A stretch of 64,000 bases of DNA from Pampus argenteus (taxonomy: Eukaryota; Chordata; Actinopteri; Scombriformes; Stromateidae): NCBI GenBank assembly GCA_036937835.1, contig CM072875.1, positions 21,922,501 through 21,986,500 of the forward strand, in the 5' to 3' direction. Of this stretch, positions 22,831 to 34,321 are shown piece by piece. The first letter of the stretch is position 1. Every line of letters starts with the position of its first letter. The notes under the pieces are model-generated. The model made no database searches. It was given only the letters and a program-made list of their open reading frames with translations, and was not told the origin of the DNA. A program made the position numbers and the translations under genes.

Positions 22831-24293
22831 CCTATGATTAGGCTACTGTATGCTGACTCTTGTGCAGTAGTTATAACAGGCAACATTTGTTCATCTACTT
22901 TCTCAGTTTCCACTTTTATTTTCTCTTTCTTTGCTCAGAAACAGTCGGAGATCCTTGAGCCAATCATCATACGTGACACCGCATCTCTCCTGTTGTTCAG
23001 GTGTCTGTCTATCCTTCCCTTGATACACTCACCACTAACAGCTACAATAAAGTCCTAAATGATATTGATGAATAAAATAATGAAGAAAAGGTGAAGATAA
23101 CTAAATGTGATTGCTTTGCAGCTTTGCAGCAATCATACAATTAAAGCTTTACTGAGTATGTAATAGAGCTGGTCAGTCCAAGTGAGCAGTAATCCTCTGT
23201 TGTAGGATGGAGACATATGGTGGGAGGAAATAATCTGACAGTGACTACCAGACGACTGCTGAGCTTCAGTTTAAACCCCTTTAACAGGCGACCAAAGCAG
23301 ATGAAGCTTAGTGAGAAATTAAGACAAAAGCTATTCAGGAAAATAGATCATACCGTAAAAACTGTTTTCTACCTGAAATGGAAACGATCAAGTCTTTCAA
23401 GGATTGTTATCACCAGTTTTTAAACATCAGAAGCTTTTAGTCGTGATTTAGCCCAAGTCTAGTTATGTTTCCGTCAAGATTTAGCACAAGTTGTAACCAG
23501 GTTTTCAAAGAAAACGAAGTGAAGCTTGTTTCCATCCATGACTGTTGTGTGAACATCAAGCGATAAACAGCTGGTGGCGCTATTGGTGCCATTAAAGCGC
23601 TGCAGAAGAAGAATAGGACGCAACGAGGTGACGTCATTTACAGAGCAGCAGGTTTTAAGTCACTTTCTTCACATACGTCGTCATGTATTAACTAAATCTG
23701 TTTACATTCGCTTGTTATCCAGACAAGTAAAAATGTTGTGATATTAAGACTTTTTCAGAAGAATTTTCTGTCTTTTCAGGGTTTTTATGTAAAAACTGAA
23801 AATGGAAACACACCAAACGCATGAACGATGCCATAATAAAGTTATTATTAAAGCACAAAGTGTTTGAAGGTAGTCTGCCTGTAAATGGGACGCACGCCGA
23901 GGATGTCGTGTGCTAAAAGGAAGCAGAGGATGCAAATCAGCAATGCTAATTCAATGAAGCTCCATGATAGTTATCTCTGATTGGTTTACTGGGATTGTTA
24001 TGGCTCTGCAGACTCTGAGAGGTTTGTTGTAAGATCATATAAGTGCAGGAAATAATCAGATCAGTTAAATGTAACTCAGATAAAGAATCACTGGCGCTTT
24101 AACTCGTGTCAGAACCTACAGAGTGAAACAAAATGAAGTCAAAAGAAAGCTTCACCGATTATTAGAAACCTCCACCTGATCCTGAACGCAGCGTGCAGAT
24201 TTAATTCACTCCACCATCTGTAGCTCCTCTCCAGGGGGGGCCGACCCCTCTGCTGCTGGTAACAAGGAGGGATAATCCAGGTAGAGAGAGAGA

Positions 24294-24314
24294 GGGGGGG
24301 GGGGGGGGGGGGGG
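24294..24314. repeat. Poly(G) run, G21
   Basis: Twenty-one consecutive guanines preceded by GA repeats. It could form stacked G-quadruplexes and may be an assembly or sequencing-sensitive point. Confidence 0.95.
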
Positions 24315-24436
24315 TCACTAATCACCACCAACCCTTCAACTGCTGAGAAAAGTCTCAACCAGCCATTTAATTAAGTGCTCAGTCTGAAGTTTGTTCTCTC
24401 AACGCTTCTGTTCATTCTGTATCACAGTGTGTGTCA

Positions 24437-24507
24437 TTCATCCATTCATTCATTCATTCATCCATTCATTCATTCATTCATTCATTCATTCATTCATTCA
24501 TTTATTC
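24437..24507. repeat. (ATTC)n microsatellite
   Basis: Tetranucleotide ATTC/CATT run of about 17 units with occasional ATCC. Confidence 0.93.
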
Positions 24508-27500
24508 AGGAGTGCTCTTTACCTGCATTAATGCTCCACATGTACTTGGTGTGATTCTGGTGTGTTTATATATGACATATCTAAGTGAAGGTATGTATGT
24601 TTAGAGGACTCGTTGGCTCTGACACTTCAATCTAATTCAGGTTTAATTCAGGTTTATCTTATCTTAACCTGTCGCAGAGTGACTGGTCAGATTCAGTTAG
24701 GATAGATTATGTTGGCGTGGCTACTGAGATTGATTGACTGATTGATTGATTGCTTTAGACATGTCACTGAGGGCTGGGCCTTTTCTGTTTTAGGTACATA
24801 TATTGATTTTCATAGACAGGACCTGCTACAGTGGAGGAAAGTAACGGTAGAGTCATCGTCCTGTGCAGCGACGGCTGATTTTATGTCATTAATGATTGCA
24901 ATAACATTTTAATAAGATGACCTCGGCTTGCCTAAAAGACAGTATATGAAGGCCATAAACTGTGAAAATGACAGGTGCATAAAACTGCATTAGTGACACG
25001 TTATAAATCAGTTTTCATGCGGCAGCTGAAAGTGTCTTTTTCTTTAAGTGAGACATCAGACTAAGTGATTTGAGTTATGAAAGTCCAGTTTAGTTCAGTC
25101 CAGGTCAGCAGTTCTGGTTCTCGTCCTTCAGATGTAAATCTGCCCTGACAGCTGAGGTTAATGACTCCTGCTTTACTGCTTCATCCTGTCCGGCTGCATC
25201 ATGTTTCCTGGTTTCTCATGTTTTCATCCGACGTGCTGTTTGTTTGCTTTAATGACTAATCTGTCATCTGGTTGAAGCTGTGGGTTAAAAGTTTAAAATG
25301 AATCTTTTGGCCGGTACATTTACAACCAGTAGTTAAATATCCAGGTCAAAATATCACATAGATGCTCTTCATCATGTTTCTATGAATCTCAGGTTCCTCG
25401 GTTCTCCTTCTACTCACATCACAGCTCAAAGGAGGAAATGACTTTTCCTCCACCTGTCGCCGCGCCGCTAATTGAAAGTTGAAAGCATGAATCCGTTTAA
25501 AAGAACCCACATTTCCATTTCCATACACACCTGTCCGATCACAATAGTCAATGAATCTCATTAGAAAAATGACATCAAGATGAGTCACAGAGGAGCTTCA
25601 GCACAGGAGGCTCGTTTATAACTTTACCTTTGATTTCAGCCGACTAATTAAAGAGTGTGATGATGTACAAATTAAACTCAGACATTAATAATACAAATTA
25701 CCATCAGCTGCTGATGAATCACAGAAAACTAAGCAAAAAGCTGCCTGAAGTTGAGTGAAATATTCAACTTTATTCATTATTTCCTTTGTCAATAGGTCGT
25801 CACCCCTTATGAGATGTCATAATTACCTTTTAGACGTCCTTTGTGGTTCCCGTCTATAATCCTCGCAGACAGACCTCCTGAGTCTTCAGCTGCACAGATC
25901 CACCATGTCTGAAGAATAGTTGTTGGAGGGAATGAGGCTGGCATCCCGGAGGAGCCCCCATCATTGAGGTAATTCACCTCCTGCAAGAGACAATTCAGAG
26001 CATGGTTCACTCACACAGACACACAAGCTGCTGCAGAGGAGCGAGCCAAAAGGGCGGAATACTCCTTTATCGCTTCCACACCAACCTCCAGGAGTTGTTG
26101 TGACTCATGTATGCATGATTATATCCAGACATATATCATATATATCATCTGCAGACTACTTTCATTGGATTATTGATGACTCTCAGCTTTTCTATGGAGG
26201 TTTATTGACGAGCAAATCAAAATATTCTATCTTTCTATACTTTGTATTTTTAACACACATTTAGTTCATTTTGTATTGTAAACACGTATCGGTTGTCTTG
26301 GCTACGACTACAGCGGGACATAAGACAAGAAAATATCACGTTTTAATAAGATACATTCTAGTTATGATGAAAAACCATCAATTCATATTTCCTGGTTTTA
26401 AAATACTAATATATGAGTTGTGGGCTCGGTTCTTTGTCTCATAGAGATGCAGAGTGAATGTAAGGTTTGTGATTTGTGAAATAAAACTGACTTGACGTTG
26501 CTTAGAGCAGAATTACATTATTATTATACATTACATAAAGTTGATCAGTCAGTTCAAACATTCACACGGCTGTTTTTATGAGGCAACGATGCGGTTTAAT
26601 ATTGATCTTTTCTCTTCTTGGTGGCATCACTACGCTGCTGACTTCATATTATGTTTTTATGTTTATTAATTGTAGTTCAAGACAGATTCTTGTTTTTATT
26701 GCTTCTCTTTTCTTCAGTCTGTGATGCTGATGGATGATTTTTCCCATCAGCCCCTGCTCTCCCTCGCTGTGGGTGTACAGTACTTGCTGCTTCGCTTCAT
26801 TGATCATCATTCTGACTCGATCAGCCGTCCGTCTGTTAATGAAGAGAGCTGAGATGTACAGATTTGATCCTTCAATCCAGCAGGAGCCTTATCGATGGAG
26901 CTCCTCTCACACCAGCTCCACAGAGGTTTTTTAGGGTCGTCACATGACCTCCCACCCCGACCCCACCAGCTTCGACTAAATCCACCTCCTGGGGATGATT
27001 GATTTAGCTAAGCCACGGATCAGAGAGCGATCTTACCAAAGCAGCATGTATTGATTTGACCCCCCAACATGTTATGAAGTCAATTCAGTCTCGACCTGTA
27101 AGAAACAAGCCGGCCCCGCAGTAATCATGGATGCTGCCTGGTAATAACACGGCTGGAGAGCTGCAAATATTCAACTCGACTGTTTCTGAAGCAACAAGAA
27201 TAAAACTGAATCAAATGAAGATACTTTCATTTCATTTCATGTTGATCTTCAGATATAAGATAAGGATCTTATCAACAAGAACAGACATTAATAATAATAT
27301 TCAGCCAATAAACCAACCAGTCCTTAAAGTATCCAGCAGGGCCAAAATGAATGAATGAAGTGTGACATTAGAAGAATAAAGACGAGAACAGCTGAGAGCA
27401 GAGAGGACGACGACGGTCTGAGTCGCTGATGGGAATAAATGATGCTGACAGGAGGAAGCTGAACATGAGACGACTGCTGCTCTAACACTGATGCTTCAGT

Positions 27501-28884
27501 ATTAATAATCTAATGATGTCATATATATTAATCTATATATTTTATAATGCATCTGAACAGCAGACTTTCTGATCGGGTCACAAGGTCATTAAAAACATGG
27601 TTGTTCAGGTTTTTCCTTTAATGTTGTAATGAAACAGAAACAGCCGACACGCCTGAATATGAATATGACACTTAATGCCACATTTCACCGCATGCCTCCG
27701 AATCGCTGAGCTGAATCAGTGTTTGAGTGTCAGACTCGTTTGCATATTGAGTGCACAGCAGGAAAAGAAATATATAAAAAACACAACATGCGTGGGTGAA
27801 CAATTTCAGCTAAAAGCCATCTATTGTCTGTCTCAAAGTCTGAACAAATATGTGGTGGCGGCTGGTAGCTGCCATATAAACACAGCTGAATATATGAATA
27901 TTAATGAGCTCTGACAGCAGCGGCTCACCTGAGCTCCACTGATCATCAGCACAGTCACTCAAACATCAGGCGGAGGACACAGGACGCAACACAGGATCGT
28001 CAGTGTGTGTTAAGCTGATTTCTGTCCTGTTGCATTGGACACAACATGTTTCTGTGAGTTGCTGAACAGAGTCTGTTTAGATGGTCACATGGTTTCCAAA
28101 CAGCTGCAGAAGGTTTTTACAAATGCTGCAAAACTGTACATGCATGTTACATGTTATTAACATGCAGTAGCCCAGCAACAAATCCCTTTTGTTCATAATG
28201 AACAATGACTTTAACTCCTGCAGGAAATGACAGATGCAGATTGTTACGGGAGAGTTGGGATGTTTCTTATTTCTGATCACAGAAATAGTAGAAAGAAATA
28301 ACAGAAGGTGGATTTCATCCAAATCTGCTGTATAAGCTGTTTATTTCATTTATGAGCTATTTTACTGTAGAAAAACACACAACACAACATGGACAATGAG
28401 GCTTTTTAGCTTTAAAGGTGAATTTTAAAAGCCAGAAATCTCAGCAGCTGAGAAAGACGCTACTGAGTCACTGACATCTGCTGCTGTCAATGCCCATGAA
28501 TACATTATGCTCATCGTATCTGCTGTATGTCGGTAGGTAAGAAGCATCTGAAACGTTGTCATGAGGTTTATTATTCAAGCACACTTAGCTGTCAAATACC
28601 AAGAGAAATGTATAATATAAAAAAAGGTTAAAATAGACATCTGGAACATAAAATTCATCATATTATATCATTGCATCATATACATCATATTAAATGGCTT
28701 AAGAAGAAAGTTGATGAAACTGGCAGAAGAAAAACACGTCACTTTCTACTCTTCATTTTATCCCGTTATCGCCCCTCAATGATCCCTGAAAAAAGCCATT
28801 TATTAAATGTTTCTATGCTGCATGTGGAGAGTTAAAGTGTTACTACAACTTGCTCACTTTAAGTTACAGTAATGGATGTCTATA

Positions 28885-29130
28885 TACAGTCTATATACTG
28901 TATATATAATATTTATTTGTATTTATTTGTATAGCACACTTTATAAACAGGGTTACCAAACAGATAAAATAAGAAGCACTGTCTGCACAAGATAAAATAT
29001 GGAAATATACACATAAAAAGAAAACATAAGATATCATAAAATCAGATTAAGAGTAAATAAATAAATAAAAATAATTAAGATACTATATAGAAGAGAAGAG
29101 CAACATAAGCAGCAACATATAATAACATAT
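28885..29130. repeat. Probable dispersed element (TTTGTATAGCACA type)
   Basis: The phrase ATTTATTTGTATAGCACACT TTATAA resembles the end of a very common fish non-autonomous element. The boundaries are guesses and no second copy is present in the window, so this rests on recall. Confidence 0.35.
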
Positions 29131-29195
29131 AAAGGTACCTTATGAAATGAGTGAGGAGCTGTCGCCCCCTGGTGGAGATTTAAAGTAATGCCAAT

Positions 29196-29198
<3 letters not shown>

Positions 29199-29226
<28 letters not shown>
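29199..29226. repeat. (CA)n microsatellite
   Basis: Short uninterrupted CA tract. Confidence 0.93.
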
Positions 29227-29228
<2 letters not shown>

Positions 29229-29764
29229 GTTAATACATAAACCTGAACATGGACACACATTTGTTCACATTGAGCCACTCGTTTTATCATAATAAACATA
29301 TTACAGCAGAATATCTGAGTCCTTGATTTAAGAATCCATTTAAAGGACGCGTGGAACACACTAAAGAGAACCCATATTTCCCCTAGAACATCCTCAGGAA
29401 CCGACAGAACCTTTCTTCAGGACTCAGCATTTTGAGAACCCGTAGAGCTTCACAGAACCCATAAAACATACAGAACATCTTGAAGAAGTGGAGGATTGTG
29501 GGAGTGTGTGTCTTGAACCTGTCCCACAAGTTTAAACCCTGCAGCTAAAGATCAATAGTTAATGTCACCTTGTGGCTGATCCGACTGATCTCATTGGTTC
29601 AGAAAATAAAGCACTAAAAACGGGAAACGTGGCTTCTGTGAACTTCCTGCTTGTTAAGTGACTCAGTGTGAGCTGAGTGTGTAAAACAATACGATCAGTC
29701 ATAATTAAGACTGTCTGTACTTCAGATCAATGCCTCAACACATTTACTCAATACTGCATTTCAG

Positions 29765-29852
29765 TTCATTTCCATGTGATACTACTTTATACTTCCAGTC
29801 AGCTACACGCCAGAGGGAAATATTTCTACTTCTACATTATAAAATAAATAAA
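29765..29852 (+). repeat. Dispersed element family 4, single-unit fragment
   Basis: It contains CCATGTGATACTACTTTATA CTTCCAG, then one unit-like segment (GCCAGAGGGAAATATTTCTA CTTCTAC). The flank matches the start of the expanded array at 54470-54510 in the same orientation. It is a short copy with no tandem amplification. Confidence 0.6.
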
Positions 29853-31755
29853 ATAATAATAAACATAATGCATAGGAGTCGTGTGTGTAGCTTTGCCCGT
29901 TCTTTTTCTGACGTTTACTCACTGACGTGTGTTTTCTGTCAGTTCATCGTACTTTAGAACAGCGTGTGACAATAGAAGTGCAAATACAGCATTGTGTCTG
30001 ATCGGCTCGGTGTAATTCAGAGCAGAGCAGCAGCATTTCATCCAAAAACAGAAACACACCCATCCAGCAGCAACTCCTTCCAAAACCAATATTGTTCTTG
30101 CAGACGAGTGAGATGAGCTTTCAGCCTCCTTTGAACATTTGAGGGGCAGATGAAGGGGGGCTTGGACCTATATGTTGACCCCTGTATGTCCTGATGGGAT
30201 GGCTTTAAAAAGCAGAAGCAAAAGTTTCTCTTTGAGTTTAGTTGTATAAGTTTCATTTGTTCATTTACGTCAGAAATGGCTTTTTTAACAGCTACTATTA
30301 TAAGTTGTTATTTTAACAAAGTAAAACAACAGAAAAACTACAACTCCCATTAAAACAACTACAAGCTTGGTGATGCTAACTTGGTTTCATCTATAAAACC
30401 TCTAACGTCATTGGGCCTTATTCACTAATATGTGTAGAAACGTAAAGTTAGACGTTTGCTGCAGTAACCGAGGTGGGATGGTAGCCGACACAGTTGGTGG
30501 GTTCAAAACATGTTTAAGAGTCCAACGTGGAAAATCCTGTTATTTCATTGATGGTTTTAAATATTAAAAATGCTGATTACTACAATTAATACAAAGGAAT
30601 GGTGCAATCTGGGTGTTCCTGTTTGACTCTCGTTTGCTGTATGGAAACATGTCAGTGAGTCACGCTGTTGCACTGGGTGACATTTCACTTCTCCCCTGTA
30701 GTTTATTTTAATTCAATCCCACACACACCGTCCTGCTGCCAGAAATACTACAGCACCAAATGTGGATTCATCCACTGCTGAAAATAGTCCGCAACAAATC
30801 CATCAAATCCTGCTGAGTAATAAAATTACTGAGCTTCTTTTTAAATAATGAAACTGTATATTTATGAGGAACGATCCTGAGACAAAAGAGAAATACATTC
30901 GATAGCTTGGACGGCAGGTGTGTTGACTGACGGAGAAGATGAACCCAATGAAGACAGGTTTACTGGTGGAGCCTGGAGCATGAGGGAGGGAAACTGCACT
31001 AAACCAACGCACGGGGACAGACAGGGAGACGAGACTACTAGAAACACAGAGGGAGGACACACTGCACGCCGGGGACAGCTGCAGCCGTGACACTGACATT
31101 AAGTGACACACATTTAATAGTTTGTTTTGCCCTCGAAGCCTCGTTAGTCTAAATATCTCACCTAATGCGATTTAGACATCAACAAACTCCAGGTAAATAT
31201 TAGCTAGTGGGGATGTACACTACAGAGAGCAGTGAGAACCACCTAGTAAACAAACATGATGCAGACGGGTATGGTCTGATGGGCTCAAATAAAAGACAGA
31301 GTTGTGATAATTCGTCTAATTTGTGTTCTGATAAACATCAAATTCAGCGCCTCATATCGCTGTTTTCCAAGGTTTTCCTCATCGTACTTCAGAATTAATG
31401 TTTCCTGTTACCAGACAGCCGCTGAACATGCAGTTAGGAAACGTTTGGACGCGTACAGAAAGAAAGATTCATGTCTTGTGTTCCTGGATTTGCATCACAA
31501 ACATAAGTAGTAAACTTCTCTTTAAAGCTTGTTGTTTTTTACATCCTCACTTTGTCCTTGTTGGTATTAAAACACAAACATTAGATGTTTGCAGAGTAAC
31601 TTTACACTTTTTGTTTTGTAGGTGGGTTTGGTTGCAGATTTGGGCGGCGGTGGATCGTTGGGATCAGTTTTCAGCTCTGTGGGTTTTTTACCAGCTGACT
31701 CCAGCTGAAGCTGTTCCAGTACATCTGTTGTTATCTCACTACATGAGATACTAAA

Positions 31756-31970
31756 CCAAATAAAAAACTGTTTAAAGGACCAGTTCACATGTTTCCAGTG
31801 TGTTAAAGCATCAGTCAGGTGGATATCTGACACATTTACAGTCTGTTTAGCATCAAATTCCCTCTTTGTGTTTCCCTGTTGAGCTGTGGTGGAAGTATAG
31901 GAACAAAAAGAGGGACTTTGGCTCTAAAAACACTGTAACGTTGAAACATATCTGCTGGATTTGAAGCTTC
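31756..31970 (-). repeat. Dispersed element family 1, copy C (inverted)
   Basis: The reverse complement reproduces copy A over about 145 bp and continues into the second block seen in copy B (the segment ending AACTGGTCCTTTAAA). It is the most compact copy and may be closest to the intact element. Confidence 0.8.
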
Positions 31971-32739
31971 ATATCAGCTTCAGATAAACTTTAAATACAT
32001 GTTTGTGGTTTTTTTTGTATTCATAAAATGAAGTTCATGAATGTTTATAATTTGGAGTTAGATGACTAATTGGAGGATTAATTTATCAGAAATCTTCCTT
32101 CGTAACTCTGTGCAGAGTTTCCAGACTCTTCTTCTCTTTATGCTTTTCTTGCCATCAGACACAAACCTGAACCTGGTACTGCTGTCACATGCTACCAAAG
32201 CCCAGTCACATGTTGCTGCTCTCCTCCTTCACAGCATCAGCTTCAAGTCCTGCTGTGGTGCCTTCAAGTGCTCCTCGTAAAAAATACCATGGATGCTCAT
32301 TTCTTGTAGCATTTACAAATGCCATCCCAGTCAAGGTAAACTTTGTTTCTGTGTCCTGAAGAGTCGGGGTTATCCACTCAGCGACCACTTTATCAGAAAC
32401 ACATGTGCAATATAATGCAATCCAATACAACAGCTCTGCCATACATTCATATTTCACATTTTCACTTTTTGTTGACATTGTCAGAAAAGTGATAATTATT
32501 TGCTTCTGGCTGTTTGGCTCACATCGAGTCACTGAAAAGACTGTTGGACGAAACTGAATATTTACAAAGAATACCTGCTAGATTATAGTGCATCAGCCAA
32601 GGTGTCAGAGCAGGGCAAAGTCAGTAACTTATTTTACTGTAATAGCTTCATGTTGTAAACCATGTGGAGCACAGATGAACTGTCTTAAGCAGTAATAATG
32701 GGTTTGATTTGAAAGTCCTTTTCCTTGCCTATCAAGTCG

Positions 32740-32935
32740 TATATAACCTCGAACCTTTACAATACTTATGTACTTTTACTGCAGTACTTTAACGCCATCA
32801 AGCTGCTAACACTTCTACTTAAATAGGATTGTGCATGCAGGGCTTTTACTTGTAATGGAGTATCTTTACACTGTTGTATTGGTACTGTTTACCTAAGTAT
32901 GACTGATCTGAATGCTTCTACTACCACTGTATGCC
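32740..32935. repeat. MITE-like element (TACTTTTACTGCAGTACTTT type)
   Basis: The run TACTTTTACTGCAGTACTTT ... TTTTACTTGTAATGGAGTAT ... GTTTACCTAAGTAT is characteristic of a widespread fish MITE. It ends just before the slc39a6 promoter region. Family assignment is from recall. Confidence 0.45.
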
Positions 32936-32979
32936 CTACAGGAGCTTTTGTTGTGTTCACTCTGCTCCTTCCTTCCTCC

Positions 32980-33501
32980 ACTAAGGATTATCTCGGATGT
33001 CCGGCAGCCCTTGAATGCAGCATTGAGTACAGGAGCAGAGAAAGACGGAGCGGCACCGTGAAGCGTTCACGCACCGACTGCAGAGGACCAAACACCGCCG
33101 TTACATCACCTGTGAGTTATTTCCACACATTTAAACGTTAGTTTCGGTGTGATGTGAAGCTGTGTGGAGGTGAAGCGTGTCCGCTCCACACGGCACGGCG
33201 GCGGCGGCCGCTCAGTTTCCGGGTTTGCCGTCTTTGTGCACACGGCACCGGGCTGGTGCAGCGCGCACAAACCCAACGTGTTTCTGTTTATATCCAGTCA
33301 GATACATTCAGCTCAGACATGGACACACGAGGATGCGGCGTTGTTTTAGGTTTTACGGCTTAATTTGACCGTAAACCGAGGCCGAGCATCCGGTGAGCAT
33401 CACGAGGCCCGGGGCCGGGCCGCGGATGACTTCTGTCCGCCTCCTCCGGGACGTTTACCGAAATAAGCGCTGCTAGCTGCGGGCTAACGCCGCCTGAAGA
33501 G
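32980..33501 (+). promoter_or_regulatory. slc39a6: slc39a6 promoter and non-coding exon 1 (CpG-rich)
   Basis: GC-rich, CpG-rich sequence ending at a strong splice donor (AAGAG followed by GTGAGC, donor GT at 33502-33503). It is interpreted as the promoter and 5' UTR exon of slc39a6, joined to exon 2 at 34277. Two matches to the metal-response element core TGCRCNC occur 24 bp apart: TGCACAC at 33237-33243 (plus) and TGCGCGC at 33267-33261 (minus). They would fit zinc control through MTF-1, but this is inference from short motifs. Short open frames in the leader are not conserved-looking. Confidence 0.6.
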
Positions 33502-34032
33502 GTGAGCGAGCTTTAACCGAGTCAGCTTTAAACATTATCGATCCCTGAATATTGACTCGTTATAGATTCACATCAGTCGTTACTATGAATATTGATCCGT
33601 TTGTGTCTCCGTTCATTTATATGAACCGGACGCCAAACTGCATCCACAGATCCGGTAATTTAACGGTAATTCAACTCCCAGGACGTCAGTAATATTTAAA
33701 CATACATTTTGTTTTCGTGTTATGATGAGTTAAAGTTTTGTCTTCAGCTCGGCTTCATCTAACACTTCATCCATTCAACTGTCTTCAAGCTTAACGTGGT
33801 TCAATAATAGGATTGATCGATTAATCGGTGTTTCATTGTATTAATCTGTTATGTGTTGTGTGCTGACATCTGTTGTGTAATCATCCTTTAAAATGTCCTC
33901 ATCCTTTATAATCGATTCAGCAGCATTGATAGACATTTAATTACTTTATAACTGTTGTATGAATCTTTACATTATAAATATCATTTATGTTATTGATACT
34001 TTATAGATGCTGGAAGTGAAACACAAAGAATA

Positions 34033-34083
34033 GTGATGATGATGATGATGATGATGTGGTGTGTTGTGTACATATATATGTAT

Positions 34084-34137
<54 letters not shown>
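34033..34137. repeat. (GAT)n, (CA)n and (TA)n microsatellites in slc39a6 intron 1
   Basis: A GAT triplet run (34033-34056) is followed by a CA tract (34085-34100) and a TA tract (34101-34136). Confidence 0.93.
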
Positions 34138-34140
<3 letters not shown>

Positions 34141-34284
34141 TATGAAAAGGTTTTTGAAGTAGTTTATAACTTATTCTGAACCTTTTATTCATTTTAAACA
34201 TGTCGTGGTTTAAAACTTTCACTGACTGTAACTCATTAGGAAGTGTTGCTGTTTTTAACTGCTGTTTCCCCGGCAGAGAGGAGG

Positions 34285-34290
34285 ATGATG

Positions 34291-34321
<31 letters not shown>

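Larger units (their letters stand above)
20961..33000. other. Intergenic region between tmeff1 and slc39a6
   Basis: About 12 kb without a supportable gene. It holds a 30-bp minisatellite (21111-21523), a dispersed repeat (22021-22290), a LINE relic with adjoining repetitive sequence (22351-22830), a G21 run, and several MITE-like copies (28.9, 29.8, 31.8 and 32.8 kb). Open frames are short, lack splice-consistent partners and show no recognisable domain. Non-repetitive blocks at 25.3-26.1, 26.7-27.2 and 27.66-27.92 kb have the mixed composition often seen in conserved enhancers, but conservation cannot be tested here. Confidence 0.7.

Noticed and set aside
25807..26010. Minus-strand 67-codon frame at 25.8-26.0 kb considered as an exon of an unknown gene
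   Set aside because: It has some non-repetitive, protein-like composition but no recognisable domain and no partner exon. It is kept only as possible non-coding conserved sequence.
31567..31833. Minus-strand 88-codon frame at 31.6-31.8 kb
   Set aside because: It overlaps dispersed element family 1 and appears in other copies only as broken frames, so it is not a host gene.
33154..33368. Three overlapping short frames in the slc39a6 promoter and exon 1
   Set aside because: GC-rich leader sequence with few stops. The true coding start is in exon 2, and no frame continues across the splice.
33982..34260. Using an upstream non-ATG start for slc39a6 exon 2 (frame open from 34243)
   Set aside because: The segment before 34277 is intron, with a clear CAG acceptor at 34274-34276. 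The first ATG inside the exon is 34285.
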